Part shown: positions 8,535 through 16,216 of the stretch, one piece after another | How positions within the stretch are numbered: the first letter of the stretch is position 1 | Layout: every line of letters starts with the position of its first letter | DNA from: a virus | IMG/VR virus record: IMGVR_UViG_3300034020_000824 | Location: 82,031-146,030 of that record | Length of the DNA stretch: 64,000 bases | Direction: 5' to 3' (one strand) | Made by a program: the position numbers and the translations under genes | Notes under the pieces: generated by a model | The model's database searches: none | What the model was told of the DNA's origin: nothing | Seen by the model: the letters and a program-made list of their open reading frames with translations, nothing else

Positions 8535-8713
8535 TGACTAAAACAGTATCTGTTAAGATGGATGTTCGGACTGCCGCTGCCGTTCGTCAAATTCTTTTTG
8601 AGAATCAAAAAGGTTATACCTATGATGAACTTTCTGTTCCTCCTCGTATTTCTGACATTCGTGCCGTGATTTTAGACCTTGATGAAAAGATTGGTGCTGT
8701 AGTTGGTGAATGA
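8534..8713 (+). CDS. Small conserved hypothetical protein
   Basis: A 59-residue ORF whose ATG at 8534 overlaps the mazG stop (ATGA). A TTG three bases earlier is an unlikely start. The sequence (KMDVRTAAAVRQILFENQKGYTY) suggests an amphipathic helix but no known domain. It closes the early replication operon. Confidence 0.65.
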   Translation: MTKTVSVKMDVRTAAAVRQILFENQKGYTYDELSVPPRISDIRAVILDLDEKIGAVVGE

Positions 8714-8732
8714 CCCTTCGGTAGTCTTAAGC

Positions 8733-8742
8733 ACTAAATAAA
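8733..8742 (+). promoter_or_regulatory. Possible late-promoter variant (CTAAATAA)
   Basis: ACTAAATAAA lies about 13-22 nt before the ATG at 8755, at the boundary between early genes and structural-type genes. It deviates from TATAAATA; the same CTAAATAA variant precedes the porin gene (28886). Confidence 0.35.
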
Positions 8743-8754
8743 AATAAAATACTT

Positions 8755-9888
8755 ATGGCAGAATCTATTCCAGCAAATAGAGGTGATTTATTTGAGGTAT
8801 TTTTTGCTGCCGCAGTTGCTGCTCGGTTTGTAAAAAGAGCAAAACTAAAGACTTCAAAAACATTACCAACTGTAAATACATCTGATGTTGATATTATATT
8901 GACTGAAATGATGAAGCGTGGGTATGCTAAACAAGTTAATGATGTTGGGAGTGCTGTAATTGATACGGTTTCAGTAACAGTATCTGTTCCTAGAAAGGCT
9001 CAAGATTTTTTATCAGTTAGAGCAAATTGGAATAAAGTTTCAGATTTAAGATCCGGTGCAGTATCATTTGTTAATTCTCATAGTAGATTGAATGCTCAAG
9101 CAAGGGGACTATCAATTAATGAAAGAGAAGATAATATTAGAATATCTGCTGCAGGAACATTAGACCAAAAAGGAACTAAAGCAGATGTTAACGTAGAAGT
9201 TAATTCCCCCACCAATCCTGATAAAAGGTTTAGAAATATTGACTATTCTTTAAAGGTTTCTGGTGGGGAACAATTCCATCAAGTATCGGGACAAGGATTT
9301 GATAAGTTTTTAAGTATTTTTGGTGAGATGGGTTTAGATGTATCTCCAATTCAAGAAAAATATCAGAAATTTATTGATAATTTTTTTGATATTGAAGTAT
9401 ACACTAAAAAGTATCCATCAAGGGAATCGGCAAAGTCTACTGGTGGTGGAGAACAGTTAAAAAAAGCGGCAAGACTTGTTTATGCATATGCAACTGAAAA
9501 ATTAAATGAAGGATTAGATACTGTAGAATCTACGGATACTAAAGTTAAATTTGCTGATTATATTATTTTTGGACTATCTAGAAATGTAAATACCGAACTA
9601 GTTAAATTTACAAGCACAGGTCAAGTAAAGACCAGAGTTGCCAATAGAGAGTTTAGAGATATACTTGCAAACAGTAGATATAGTGCTAGAATGAATGCAT
9701 CTGGAGACCCCAAAATAGAGATTTATCTTTCAAAACCGGATGGAACTAGACTTTCTGGTAATAGTAATTTAATTATTCAAATTAGATATAAAATGGAAGT
9801 AGCAAGTTCAAATGCTTCTATGGGAAAATCATATAGATTTTATCCAAGAAATTACCTTGAAGCACAACCAGGAATGTTTCTAATATGA
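8755..9888 (+). CDS. Conserved hypothetical protein, 377 aa
   Basis: Not recognised. The protein starts MAESIPANRGDLFEVFFAAAVAARF and shows mixed alpha/beta composition with no signal peptide or membrane segment. The N-terminal RGDLFE...AAAVAARF region, with a later KISGG-like stretch (YSLKVSGGEQFH), could be compatible with a nuclease-type fold, but I see no decisive catalytic set. It is coupled to the next ORF (ATGA) and starts a block of late, virion-associated genes. Confidence 0.7.
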   Translation: MAESIPANRGDLFEVFFAAAVAARFVKRAKLKTSKTLPTVNTSDVDIILTEMMKRGYAKQVNDVGSAVIDTVSVTVSVPRKAQDFLSVRANWNKVSDLRSGAVSFVNSHSRLNAQARGLSINEREDNIRISAAGTLDQKGTKADVNVEVNSPTNPDKRFRNIDYSLKVSGGEQFHQVSGQGFDKFLSIFGEMGLDVSPIQEKYQKFIDNFFDIEVYTKKYPSRESAKSTGGGEQLKKAARLVYAYATEKLNEGLDTVESTDTKVKFADYIIFGLSRNVNTELVKFTSTGQVKTRVANREFRDILANSRYSARMNASGDPKIEIYLSKPDGTRLSGNSNLIIQIRYKMEVASSNASMGKSYRFYPRNYLEAQPGMFLI

Positions 9889-10133
9889 AAGACCTCCAAG
9901 CATTTCTTAATAATATTATTGATATCTTCACCACTAAAAAATCATTACCAAAAGATGTAATGAATGATTTTATAAAGTATTTTTACTTTACTCTTGATAA
10001 TGAAATTAAATTAAATAAATCAGAATTGTTAAAGAATAAATATATTAAGATTAGAAAAAATGGATTAAACTATATTGTTGCTAATAAAGAAGCAATAATG
10101 GCGAATATTCGTAAGAAAAAATTAAGTAAGTAA
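9885..10133 (+). CDS. Small basic hypothetical protein
   Basis: An 82-residue Lys/Asn-rich protein, predicted mostly helical (DLQAFLNNIIDIFTTKK). Start and stop both overlap neighbouring genes (ATGA upstream, TAATG downstream), so it is part of a coupled trio with the 377-residue protein and the nucleotidyltransferase. Function unknown. Confidence 0.65.
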   Translation: MKDLQAFLNNIIDIFTTKKSLPKDVMNDFIKYFYFTLDNEIKLNKSELLKNKYIKIRKNGLNYIVANKEAIMANIRKKKLSK

Positions 10134-11452
10134 TGAAAAGTTTCTTTCAGTTCATATCAGAAGCAACTTCTGCAGCAGACCAAGCTCAGCGTGTTGGATT
10201 GCAGGGTGACGGGCACGGTGGTTGGTATGATAGAAGAACTAATGAGTTTGTTGCCAAAACAGAAGGTGGAAAGTTAAAGTTCTATAATAAGAGACAGAGA
10301 GTAGGAAAGGACCCAAATCAAACTCCACACGAAAAGGATGTTCCTTCTCCAAGTTATAATGACCCAAATGCTCAACAACCACCACAGCAGCAGCAAGAAC
10401 CAGCACCAGAGCAGCAACCAGTAGCACAGGAACCTCAACAACCGGTGGCAACGCCACCACCAGTTCCTAAGACCAAGGGAACTCTTACGATTGCTTTTGG
10501 TCGTTTTAATCCCCCTACGGTCGGACACCAGCAATTGATGGATGTTGCCGCTGCTTCATCACAGGCAGATGGTGGAGACTATCTAATCTATCCATCCAGA
10601 AGTCAGGATAAGAAAAAGAATCCGCTGGACCCTGATACAAAGATTTCATATATGAGACAGATGTTTCCTGCTCATAGTGAAAGAATTGTGAATGATGCCG
10701 CAAATAAAACTATCTTTGATGTTCTTAAGAAGGCACATAATGATGGATATACGAATGTTAGAATTGTGGGTGGTTCTGACCGTGTAAAGGAGTTTGAGAA
10801 ACTTTCTGGTAATTATAACGGGCAACTGTATGCCTTTGATAATATTGAAGTAGTTTCTGCCGGTGATAGAGACCCCGATGCCAAAGGTGTTGAGGGAATG
10901 TCGGCTTCCAGAATGAGACTTGCCGCTGCCGAAGGAGATTTTCGTAAGTTTAGAGAAGGTCTTCCGCCAGAGATGAAGCGTAAATCGGCACAGGAATTAT
11001 TTGATTCCGTAAGAGCATCTATGGGTATTAATGAAAGTTGGAACCTCTGGGAAATTGCTCCTAAGTTTGATTACCAGACTCTTCGTGAGAATTATATTTC
11101 AGAAAAAATCTTCCAAATCGGTCAACTAGTTGAGAATCTGAATACCGGACTTGTTGGAAGAATCCTGCGTCGTGGTACTAACTATCTGATTTGTGTAACC
11201 GAATCTGGTATGATGTTTAAGTCCTGGATTAAGGATGTAATGGAAACAAAGAAATATACCGAAGTTACGATGAATAGAAAGATGAGAGAACCTGGAAAAC
11301 CAAATACTTTAGTTGGAACATCTGGATTCTATAAGTATGTTGCGGATATGACTCCCGAGGCACCCGAAACAAATCTACAATACGGAGCAAAACCCTATCG
11401 TGGTTATAAGGTATCCAATATCAGGGAGTTTATAAATAAGTATAGAAAATAG
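10133..11452 (+). CDS. Nucleotidyltransferase with capsid-targeting leader
   Basis: A 439-residue protein with three parts. Residues 1-11 (MKSFFQFISEA) match the T4 capsid-targeting leader pattern MKTYQEFIAEA, with an I-x-E site for the gp21 prohead protease. A Pro/Gln-rich linker follows (about 75-115). A cytidylyltransferase-fold domain has FGRFNPPTVGH (about 121), GGSDR and MSASRMR as the equivalents of the HxGH and ISSTxxR motifs. The C-terminal domain is unknown. Inference: the enzyme is packaged in the head and possibly injected, like T4 internal proteins. The substrate is unknown. A late promoter for the next gene lies in its 3' end. Confidence 0.85.
   Translation: MKSFFQFISEATSAADQAQRVGLQGDGHGGWYDRRTNEFVAKTEGGKLKFYNKRQRVGKDPNQTPHEKDVPSPSYNDPNAQQPPQQQQEPAPEQQPVAQEPQQPVATPPPVPKTKGTLTIAFGRFNPPTVGHQQLMDVAAASSQADGGDYLIYPSRSQDKKKNPLDPDTKISYMRQMFPAHSERIVNDAANKTIFDVLKKAHNDGYTNVRIVGGSDRVKEFEKLSGNYNGQLYAFDNIEVVSAGDRDPDAKGVEGMSASRMRLAAAEGDFRKFREGLPPEMKRKSAQELFDSVRASMGINESWNLWEIAPKFDYQTLRENYISEKIFQIGQLVENLNTGLVGRILRRGTNYLICVTESGMMFKSWIKDVMETKKYTEVTMNRKMREPGKPNTLVGTSGFYKYVADMTPEAPETNLQYGAKPYRGYKVSNIREFINKYRK
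11431..11438 (+). promoter_or_regulatory. Late promoter TATAAATA inside 3' end of upstream gene
   Basis: Exact TATAAATA within the last codons of the nucleotidyltransferase gene, 35 nt before the ATG at 11473. Confidence 0.65.
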
Positions 11453-11472
11453 TAAAGTAGTAAAGTCTTAAT

Positions 11473-12951
11473 ATGAAAAATCATATTGCCGAAGAATTGC
11501 CAGCAAGAAAATTTGCTCCTGCTGCTGCCGGTTCTGGTCCTACTGACAAGAACGATAAAAAAGAAGATTCTGGAAAGTCTCCTGAGAAAAAGGCAAAGCA
11601 GGCAGTATATGATATTCGTTATAGAGCAAGAAGAGAAGATATTCCACTTCCTCAGGCATTTTCTCAATATATGCAAAATAGCAGTATGGGAGGTGAGGAA
11701 AGAAAGATGGTCAAGGCAAAACTATTCGGCAAAGAAGGTAGTAGTATGAAGGCAGAAGATTTTAATCCTGCATTTAAGAGTGCCGCATCAGATTCTCTTG
11801 CGAAGGCACTCTTTAAGGTTTTTGTTGAAGGAACCGAGCAAGAACAAGAACCAATTTCTCTAACCTATGTTGAAGAATTGGATTCGGCAGAGCACAGAAA
11901 GTATAAGGTAAGAGTAACCGATAAGAATACTAAAAGGTCTTATGTGAGAATGGCAACCCGTGAGAAAATTAATCAACTTCGTGCGAATCCAAATATTGAA
12001 TCCGTTGAGATGACTCAGTATGGCGAACCTTATGAGGGTGAGAGAAAGAAGGGTTCTCAAACGGCAAGAGTTGCGGCAGGTAAAGGATTAGACCCCGTAG
12101 GTCAAGAAGATGGTGATGTTGATAATGATGGAGATAAGGATAAGTCCGATAAGTACCTAATGAAGAGGCGTGGTGCGATTGGAAATGCTATCGCAACTCG
12201 TAAAGAAGAGTTCATTCACGAAGCAGAAACCGAAGATTCTAATACCACAAAAATTGATTATAAAAAAGGAAAAGTTAAGAATAAAGTAGTTGTTGCTCCC
12301 GAACAAGGTAAGGGACTAATGGCACATAATGAACTTGAGGGTGAACTGATTGCCGAAAAGGCAGTTAGTCAGGCACAACAGCGTTTTATGGGTATGGTTT
12401 ATGCTGCCAAAAAAGGAAAACCTGCCGCAAGTCCTGAAGTTGCCCAAGCTGCAAAAGAAATTACCAAAAAAGAAGCAAAGAAGTTTGCATCAACCAAGCA
12501 CAAAGGTCTTCCAGAAAAAGTAAAGGAAGAAATGGAATGTGGTTCTGATGATAAGAAAAAAAAGAATGGTGAAGAGGAAGACCCCCGTTCTATGAAAACT
12601 GTGAGGGATAGATTAAGAACTAAACTTGGATTGATGGGTCTTAAGATGTCTTATGAACCAGAAGGTGAGCAGATTGATGAGCTGAATCGTTCCGAAAGAG
12701 AAACCGGTATTAATACAAAGACTGGTAGACCAACTCAAAAAGGTGGCGACCCTAGAGTTAAAGAAAGAAATAAACCACCCCTGAAGTATGGTGGTTCAAG
12801 GCAAGAACCAAAGAGTGGAGAAAAACCACCCTCTCCTAGTGAGGAGGCTAGAAAAAAGGGTGTTCTTAGTCCTTTAGAACGTAAAGCAGCACTACGCCGT
12901 AATGCTAGAAAAGCAGCAGCAGACTTTAGAATGGATACTAGAGGAACCTAG
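11473..12951 (+). CDS. Virion/prohead-associated protein with DUF3008-like domain
   Basis: A 492-residue highly charged protein, probably virion-associated. A mid-protein acidic segment DGDVDNDGDKDKSDKY (about 215-230) looks like a metal-binding loop. AVSQAQQRFMGMVYAAKKGK (about 298-317) begins a DUF3008-type domain. Several (L/I)-x-E sites such as ELIAE could be cut by the prohead protease. The rest is low-complexity Lys/Glu/Arg. The upstream late promoter and its position beside the packaged nucleotidyltransferase suggest an internal head protein; the function is not known. Confidence 0.75.
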   Translation: MKNHIAEELPARKFAPAAAGSGPTDKNDKKEDSGKSPEKKAKQAVYDIRYRARREDIPLPQAFSQYMQNSSMGGEERKMVKAKLFGKEGSSMKAEDFNPAFKSAASDSLAKALFKVFVEGTEQEQEPISLTYVEELDSAEHRKYKVRVTDKNTKRSYVRMATREKINQLRANPNIESVEMTQYGEPYEGERKKGSQTARVAAGKGLDPVGQEDGDVDNDGDKDKSDKYLMKRRGAIGNAIATRKEEFIHEAETEDSNTTKIDYKKGKVKNKVVVAPEQGKGLMAHNELEGELIAEKAVSQAQQRFMGMVYAAKKGKPAASPEVAQAAKEITKKEAKKFASTKHKGLPEKVKEEMECGSDDKKKKNGEEEDPRSMKTVRDRLRTKLGLMGLKMSYEPEGEQIDELNRSERETGINTKTGRPTQKGGDPRVKERNKPPLKYGGSRQEPKSGEKPPSPSEEARKKGVLSPLERKAALRRNARKAAADFRMDTRGT

Positions 12952-12953
12952 TT

Positions 12954-12961
12954 CATAAATA
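12954..12961 (+). promoter_or_regulatory. Late promoter variant CATAAATA
   Basis: CATAAATA, one base off the consensus, 28 nt before the ATG of the small membrane protein at 12989. Confidence 0.5.
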
Positions 12962-12988
12962 AAACAGAACTCTTCACACGAGGTAATT

Positions 12989-13174
12989 ATGACCACTGGA
13001 CTTATCTGGGCATGGATTGTTGCAAATGAAGCGACAGTAGCAACTATTCTTCTAGTTGTTTCCGAATTACTTGGTTCAATTCCACAACTAAAAGCAAATG
13101 GAATTGTTTCTTTTGTAATTCTTCAAATTCAAACACATCTTAAGAAAAAAGGTGCAGTAGACCCTACTCCCTGA
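12989..13174 (+). CDS. Small membrane protein
   Basis: A 61-residue hydrophobic protein: an N-terminal Trp-rich stretch, then a membrane helix (ATVATILLVVSELLG), a second hydrophobic stretch and a basic C-terminus. GAGG lies 6-9 nt upstream of the ATG. It ends shortly before a strong terminator. Holin-like or virion-membrane roles are possible but unsupported. Confidence 0.7.
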   Translation: MTTGLIWAWIVANEATVATILLVVSELLGSIPQLKANGIVSFVILQIQTHLKKKGAVDPTP

Positions 13175-13193
13175 ATTAAACTAAGTTAATAAT

Positions 13194-13225
13194 AAGGAGA
13201 CCAAAACCAAGGTCTCCTTTTTTTA
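13194..13225 (+). terminator. Terminator with U-tract running into a late promoter
   Basis: Perfect 9-bp stem AAGGAGACC/GGTCTCCTT with loop AAAACCAA, then a T-run that continues directly into TATAAATA (13224-13231). Confidence 0.9.
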
Positions 13226-13231
13226 TAAATA
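13224..13231 (+). promoter_or_regulatory. Late promoter TATAAATA
   Basis: Exact box beginning at the end of the preceding terminator U-tract and 32 nt before the ATG at 13263. Confidence 0.8.
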
Positions 13232-13262
13232 TTATCAGAAAAGAATTTTATAGGTAAGAAAC

Positions 13263-14135
13263 ATGGCTCTTTGGGGCAAGGCAGACAATTTATTTTCTCC
13301 CGGTACAGTTTCAGTAAACTACTCTACTGAAACTATTACTGGAGCTGGTACTTCATTTACCGCTGCTGGTATTTCAACTGGAACTACAATTGTTATTGGT
13401 GTAGGAGGTACATACGGGCAGGCAGTAATTTCCGGAATTACTTCGGATCTAGTTGTTTCAATTGCAACAACTCAATATCTGAGTGGAGCAGCAATTTCTG
13501 GAGTTGGATATACTTTAACGCAAAAACCAGTTTATACATTAGAAGATTCAAATTACGCAGGTATTCAAACCACTTCTACTGGTTTAACCAATGCAGTTTA
13601 TGGTGTAGATGAATACGAAGCTGCTGCCAACGCCGCAACTGGTTCTAAGTATAAAGTAGCACACGCCGGTTGGGTTGGGATTCACACTTACATTGACCAG
13701 CACGGATACTTAAGAGTCAAATCAGAAGTTCTCGTAGCTATGTCTGGTATTAGTTCTAATGTACCCGCAACTTATGGTGCAACAGGTGATGCTCTTGATG
13801 ATGCCGTATTCCCAGACCGTTACATTACAATTACTACTCAACCAGTAAGTCTGAGTGGAGTTTCTACAACTGCGGCACAATCATTTAGTGTTGTAGCAAG
13901 TGCAACCCCAACAGCACCTCTCACATTCCAGTGGCAGTATGCTTCTTATGTTGGTGCAGGATTTACTAACCTTGCCAACGGTGGAATTTACAGTAATGTA
14001 ACTACGGCAACAGTCGGAATTGGTTCAACAACTGTCGGTGCTAATATTCCTGATGGATACCAGTATCGTACCGTGGTTACTTCAACTGGTGGAGCAACAG
14101 CAACTTCTAACGCAGCAACTCTTGATTACGCATAA
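13263..14135 (+). CDS. Virion structural protein with Ig-like C-terminus
   Basis: A 290-residue Thr/Ser/Gly-rich beta protein beginning MALWGKADNLF, with no charged catalytic centre. The C-terminal about 95 residues (ITITTQPVSLSGVST...AAQSFSVVASATP...FQWQYAS...ATSNAATLDYA) have the pattern of a bacterial/phage Ig-like domain, as in head or tail decoration proteins. Its own late promoter supports a structural role. The exact virion position is unknown. Confidence 0.8.
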   Translation: MALWGKADNLFSPGTVSVNYSTETITGAGTSFTAAGISTGTTIVIGVGGTYGQAVISGITSDLVVSIATTQYLSGAAISGVGYTLTQKPVYTLEDSNYAGIQTTSTGLTNAVYGVDEYEAAANAATGSKYKVAHAGWVGIHTYIDQHGYLRVKSEVLVAMSGISSNVPATYGATGDALDDAVFPDRYITITTQPVSLSGVSTTAAQSFSVVASATPTAPLTFQWQYASYVGAGFTNLANGGIYSNVTTATVGIGSTTVGANIPDGYQYRTVVTSTGGATATSNAATLDYA

Positions 14136-14141
14136 TAACCT

Positions 14142-14513
14142 ATGAGATTTGATGAGTTGAATGAGAATAATTATATATTATTTGCCATTAAGTATTATGA
14201 AAATCCTCAATCAGTCACGATGGAGGACTTTGAGTCTGATTTGAAAAGAATAAGATATGTAAAAAGATTATTAAAAAGATATAAAAATACCGGAGAATTA
14301 AAAACTCATCTCATCTTAAATCATCTCATTATTCTCTTTAATGTTTTTAATGATGCCGCAGTTCCTTTATTATTCTATAACTTAGAAAAGGAACTGTGGC
14401 CGTCTATTAAAAGTTTTTTACTGTTCTTAAATCGTTTACCGGAATATCCCAAAACTCAGATACACGAAATTGTTGAAGATTCTGAGTGCCTATCTCAACT
14501 ACAAAAAATCTAA
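14142..14513 (+). CDS. Conserved cyanophage protein of unknown function
   Basis: A 123-residue helical protein (MRFDELNENN start; LKTHLILNHLIILFNVFNDAA; LLFYNLEKELWPSIKSFLLFLNRLP). I recognise it as a family widespread in T4-like cyanophages but without assigned function. Its TAA overlaps the ATG of the next ORF. Confidence 0.8.
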   Translation: MRFDELNENNYILFAIKYYENPQSVTMEDFESDLKRIRYVKRLLKRYKNTGELKTHLILNHLIILFNVFNDAAVPLLFYNLEKELWPSIKSFLLFLNRLPEYPKTQIHEIVEDSECLSQLQKI

Positions 14514-14725
14514 TGGATATAAACAAGATTATTGATATTATTCATAATCTCAAAGAGGAGGGTGAGGGTGGTGCTGCCCCTACTAATAGTCTTGCTGGTG
14601 GAAAGATTGCCGGTACAGTAGAAGCAGGTGATAATCCTCCAGTAGATTTGAGAAAAGGAAAGAGAAGGAATTGGAACCCATTCTTCAAAAATCTTGCCAG
14701 AATGCAAAGAAGAAAACCCAAATAA
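14513..14725 (+). CDS. Small conserved protein with PPVDLRK / WNPFFK motif
   Basis: A 70-residue protein, MDINKIIDIIHNLKEEG then PPVDLRKGKRRNWNPFFKNLA. The ATG at 14513 overlaps the upstream TAA; an earlier in-frame start at 14486 would overlap more and is less likely. The basic C-terminus suggests contact with nucleic acid or virion proteins. Function unknown. Confidence 0.75.
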   Translation: MDINKIIDIIHNLKEEGEGGAAPTNSLAGGKIAGTVEAGDNPPVDLRKGKRRNWNPFFKNLARMQRRKPK

Positions 14726-14789
14726 ATAATAGCAAGACCACTACTTGATTTTTTTGTTTTGTAGAACCATATACCCACCAACAAAAAAA

Positions 14790-15233
14790 ATGTTTACCAA
14801 ATCATCTAACGAAACAAAAATAGCGGTTCTCGAAGAACGTCTTACTTCCTATGAGGTTATGATGAAAAAGATAGATGAAGCCATTCAGATAATGGGACAG
14901 ACTAGTCAAAGCATATCGAAGATGTTAGCAGTCCATGAAGAAAAGTTGGATAATACTAATAAGACTGATGAGGTAATTTTTAGTCGAATTCGGGTGATGG
15001 AAGATAAAAATACAGAAGAGCACGGTAGAGTAATCGAAAGGTTTGAATCATTAGAAAAAAAGATAGATAATCGTATAGAATCTGTAGATAAAAAGGTTGA
15101 TGACGTAACAAAGTTTCGTTGGTTAGTTGCGGGTGCTTTAGTAATAGTTTCTTTTGCGTTTTCTCAGTCAAGTATGGTTGTGGATGTCTTGACACCAGAC
15201 GCAGAAAAGATTAGAATAGAAAAAGCAAAATAG
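14790..15233 (+). CDS. Coiled-coil protein with C-terminal membrane helix
   Basis: A 147-residue protein with a long coiled coil (about 10-110: IAVLEERLTSYEVMMKKID, ISKMLAVHEEKL) followed by one membrane segment (RWLVAGALVIVSFAFS). Family members in cyanophages are sometimes called holin-like; the single C-terminal anchor would also fit a spanin-like or membrane-tether role. I chose ATG 14790 rather than the upstream in-frame ATG 14745, which adds an unrelated hydrophobic stretch. Confidence 0.75.
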   Translation: MFTKSSNETKIAVLEERLTSYEVMMKKIDEAIQIMGQTSQSISKMLAVHEEKLDNTNKTDEVIFSRIRVMEDKNTEEHGRVIERFESLEKKIDNRIESVDKKVDDVTKFRWLVAGALVIVSFAFSQSSMVVDVLTPDAEKIRIEKAK

Positions 15234-15244
15234 TACCCTTTATA

Positions 15245-16216
15245 ATGGATTTGATTGATTCCAAGTATATTGGATTAGTTTCGTCACGCCTTCAGAAATT
15301 TAAAAGAGTTAAATCAAACCTCTACAATTTTCGCTGCCCTCTTTGTGGAGATTCTCAAAAGAATAAAAGTAAGACAAGGGGATATTTGTATGCCGTAAAG
15401 ACTAATACAAACTTTAAGTGCCATAACTGTGGGTCAAGTTTATCATTTAATAACTTCCTCAAAGAACTGGACCCAACTCTTCACAAACAATATACACTTG
15501 AGAAATTTAAGGAAGGTCATACTGGTAAGAACTTTGTGGTTGAAGAACCAAAGTTTGAGTTCTCAAAACCAGTCTTCCAAAAGAAACTAAATCTTCCTAA
15601 AGCATCGTCCAATCAAATTGCTAAAGAATACTTGGAAAAAAGAAAACTCAATCCGGAAAAGTTTTATTTTGCTGACAAGTTTCAGGAGTGGGTGAATACT
15701 CAAAAACCTACATTTAGTAGGATTGTAAAGGATGAGAGTCGTATAGTCATACCACTATACACTAGGGAAGGAGAAGTCTTCGGATTTCAAGGAAGAGCAC
15801 TAGGACCGAATAGTGTTAAATACATTACCGTCATCTTGGATGATTCGATTCCCAAACTTTATGGACTCAATAAGGTAAATGCAAATGAGACGGTTTATAT
15901 TGTCGAAGGACCATTTGACTCTGAGTTTGTAGAGAATGGAATCGCTATGTGTGGTGCCGATGTTGATGTATCATCCTGCAATTTTAAGGATGTTGTTTAT
16001 GTCTTTGATAATGAACCACGAAATCGAGAAATCTGTAATCGTATGAATAAGATTATTGAGAGTGGAAGTAAGGTTGTGATTTGGTCAAAATCTATTCAGC
16101 AAAAGGACATTAATGATATGGTGCTTGCTGGACTTTCGGTTATGGATGTGTTAAAATTGAATACACGAACAGGTTTAGAAGCAAAAGTAAAGTTTAACGA
16201 ATGGAAGAAAGTATGA
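15245..16216 (+). CDS. 61: DNA primase, T4 gp61 family
   Basis: A 323-residue primase (T4 gp61 342). The N-terminal zinc ribbon has CPLCGDSQ (about 35-42) and CHNCG (about 60-64). The TOPRIM core includes VEGPFDSEF with conserved Glu and the YVFDNEPRN strand. It makes RNA primers for lagging-strand synthesis with the gp41 helicase encoded upstream. It is coupled to nrdA by an ATGA overlap. Confidence 0.95.
   Translation: MDLIDSKYIGLVSSRLQKFKRVKSNLYNFRCPLCGDSQKNKSKTRGYLYAVKTNTNFKCHNCGSSLSFNNFLKELDPTLHKQYTLEKFKEGHTGKNFVVEEPKFEFSKPVFQKKLNLPKASSNQIAKEYLEKRKLNPEKFYFADKFQEWVNTQKPTFSRIVKDESRIVIPLYTREGEVFGFQGRALGPNSVKYITVILDDSIPKLYGLNKVNANETVYIVEGPFDSEFVENGIAMCGADVDVSSCNFKDVVYVFDNEPRNREICNRMNKIIESGSKVVIWSKSIQQKDINDMVLAGLSVMDVLKLNTRTGLEAKVKFNEWKKV

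Noticed and set aside
8755-9888. Assignment of the 377-aa protein as a restriction-type nuclease
   Set aside because: Only a loose N-terminal resemblance; no clear PD-(D/E)xK set visible, so left as unknown.
10239-10534. Minus-strand ORFs over the nucleotidyltransferase linker
   Set aside because: They mirror the Gln/Pro codon-biased linker of the real gene; Val/Leu/Trp-rich low complexity.
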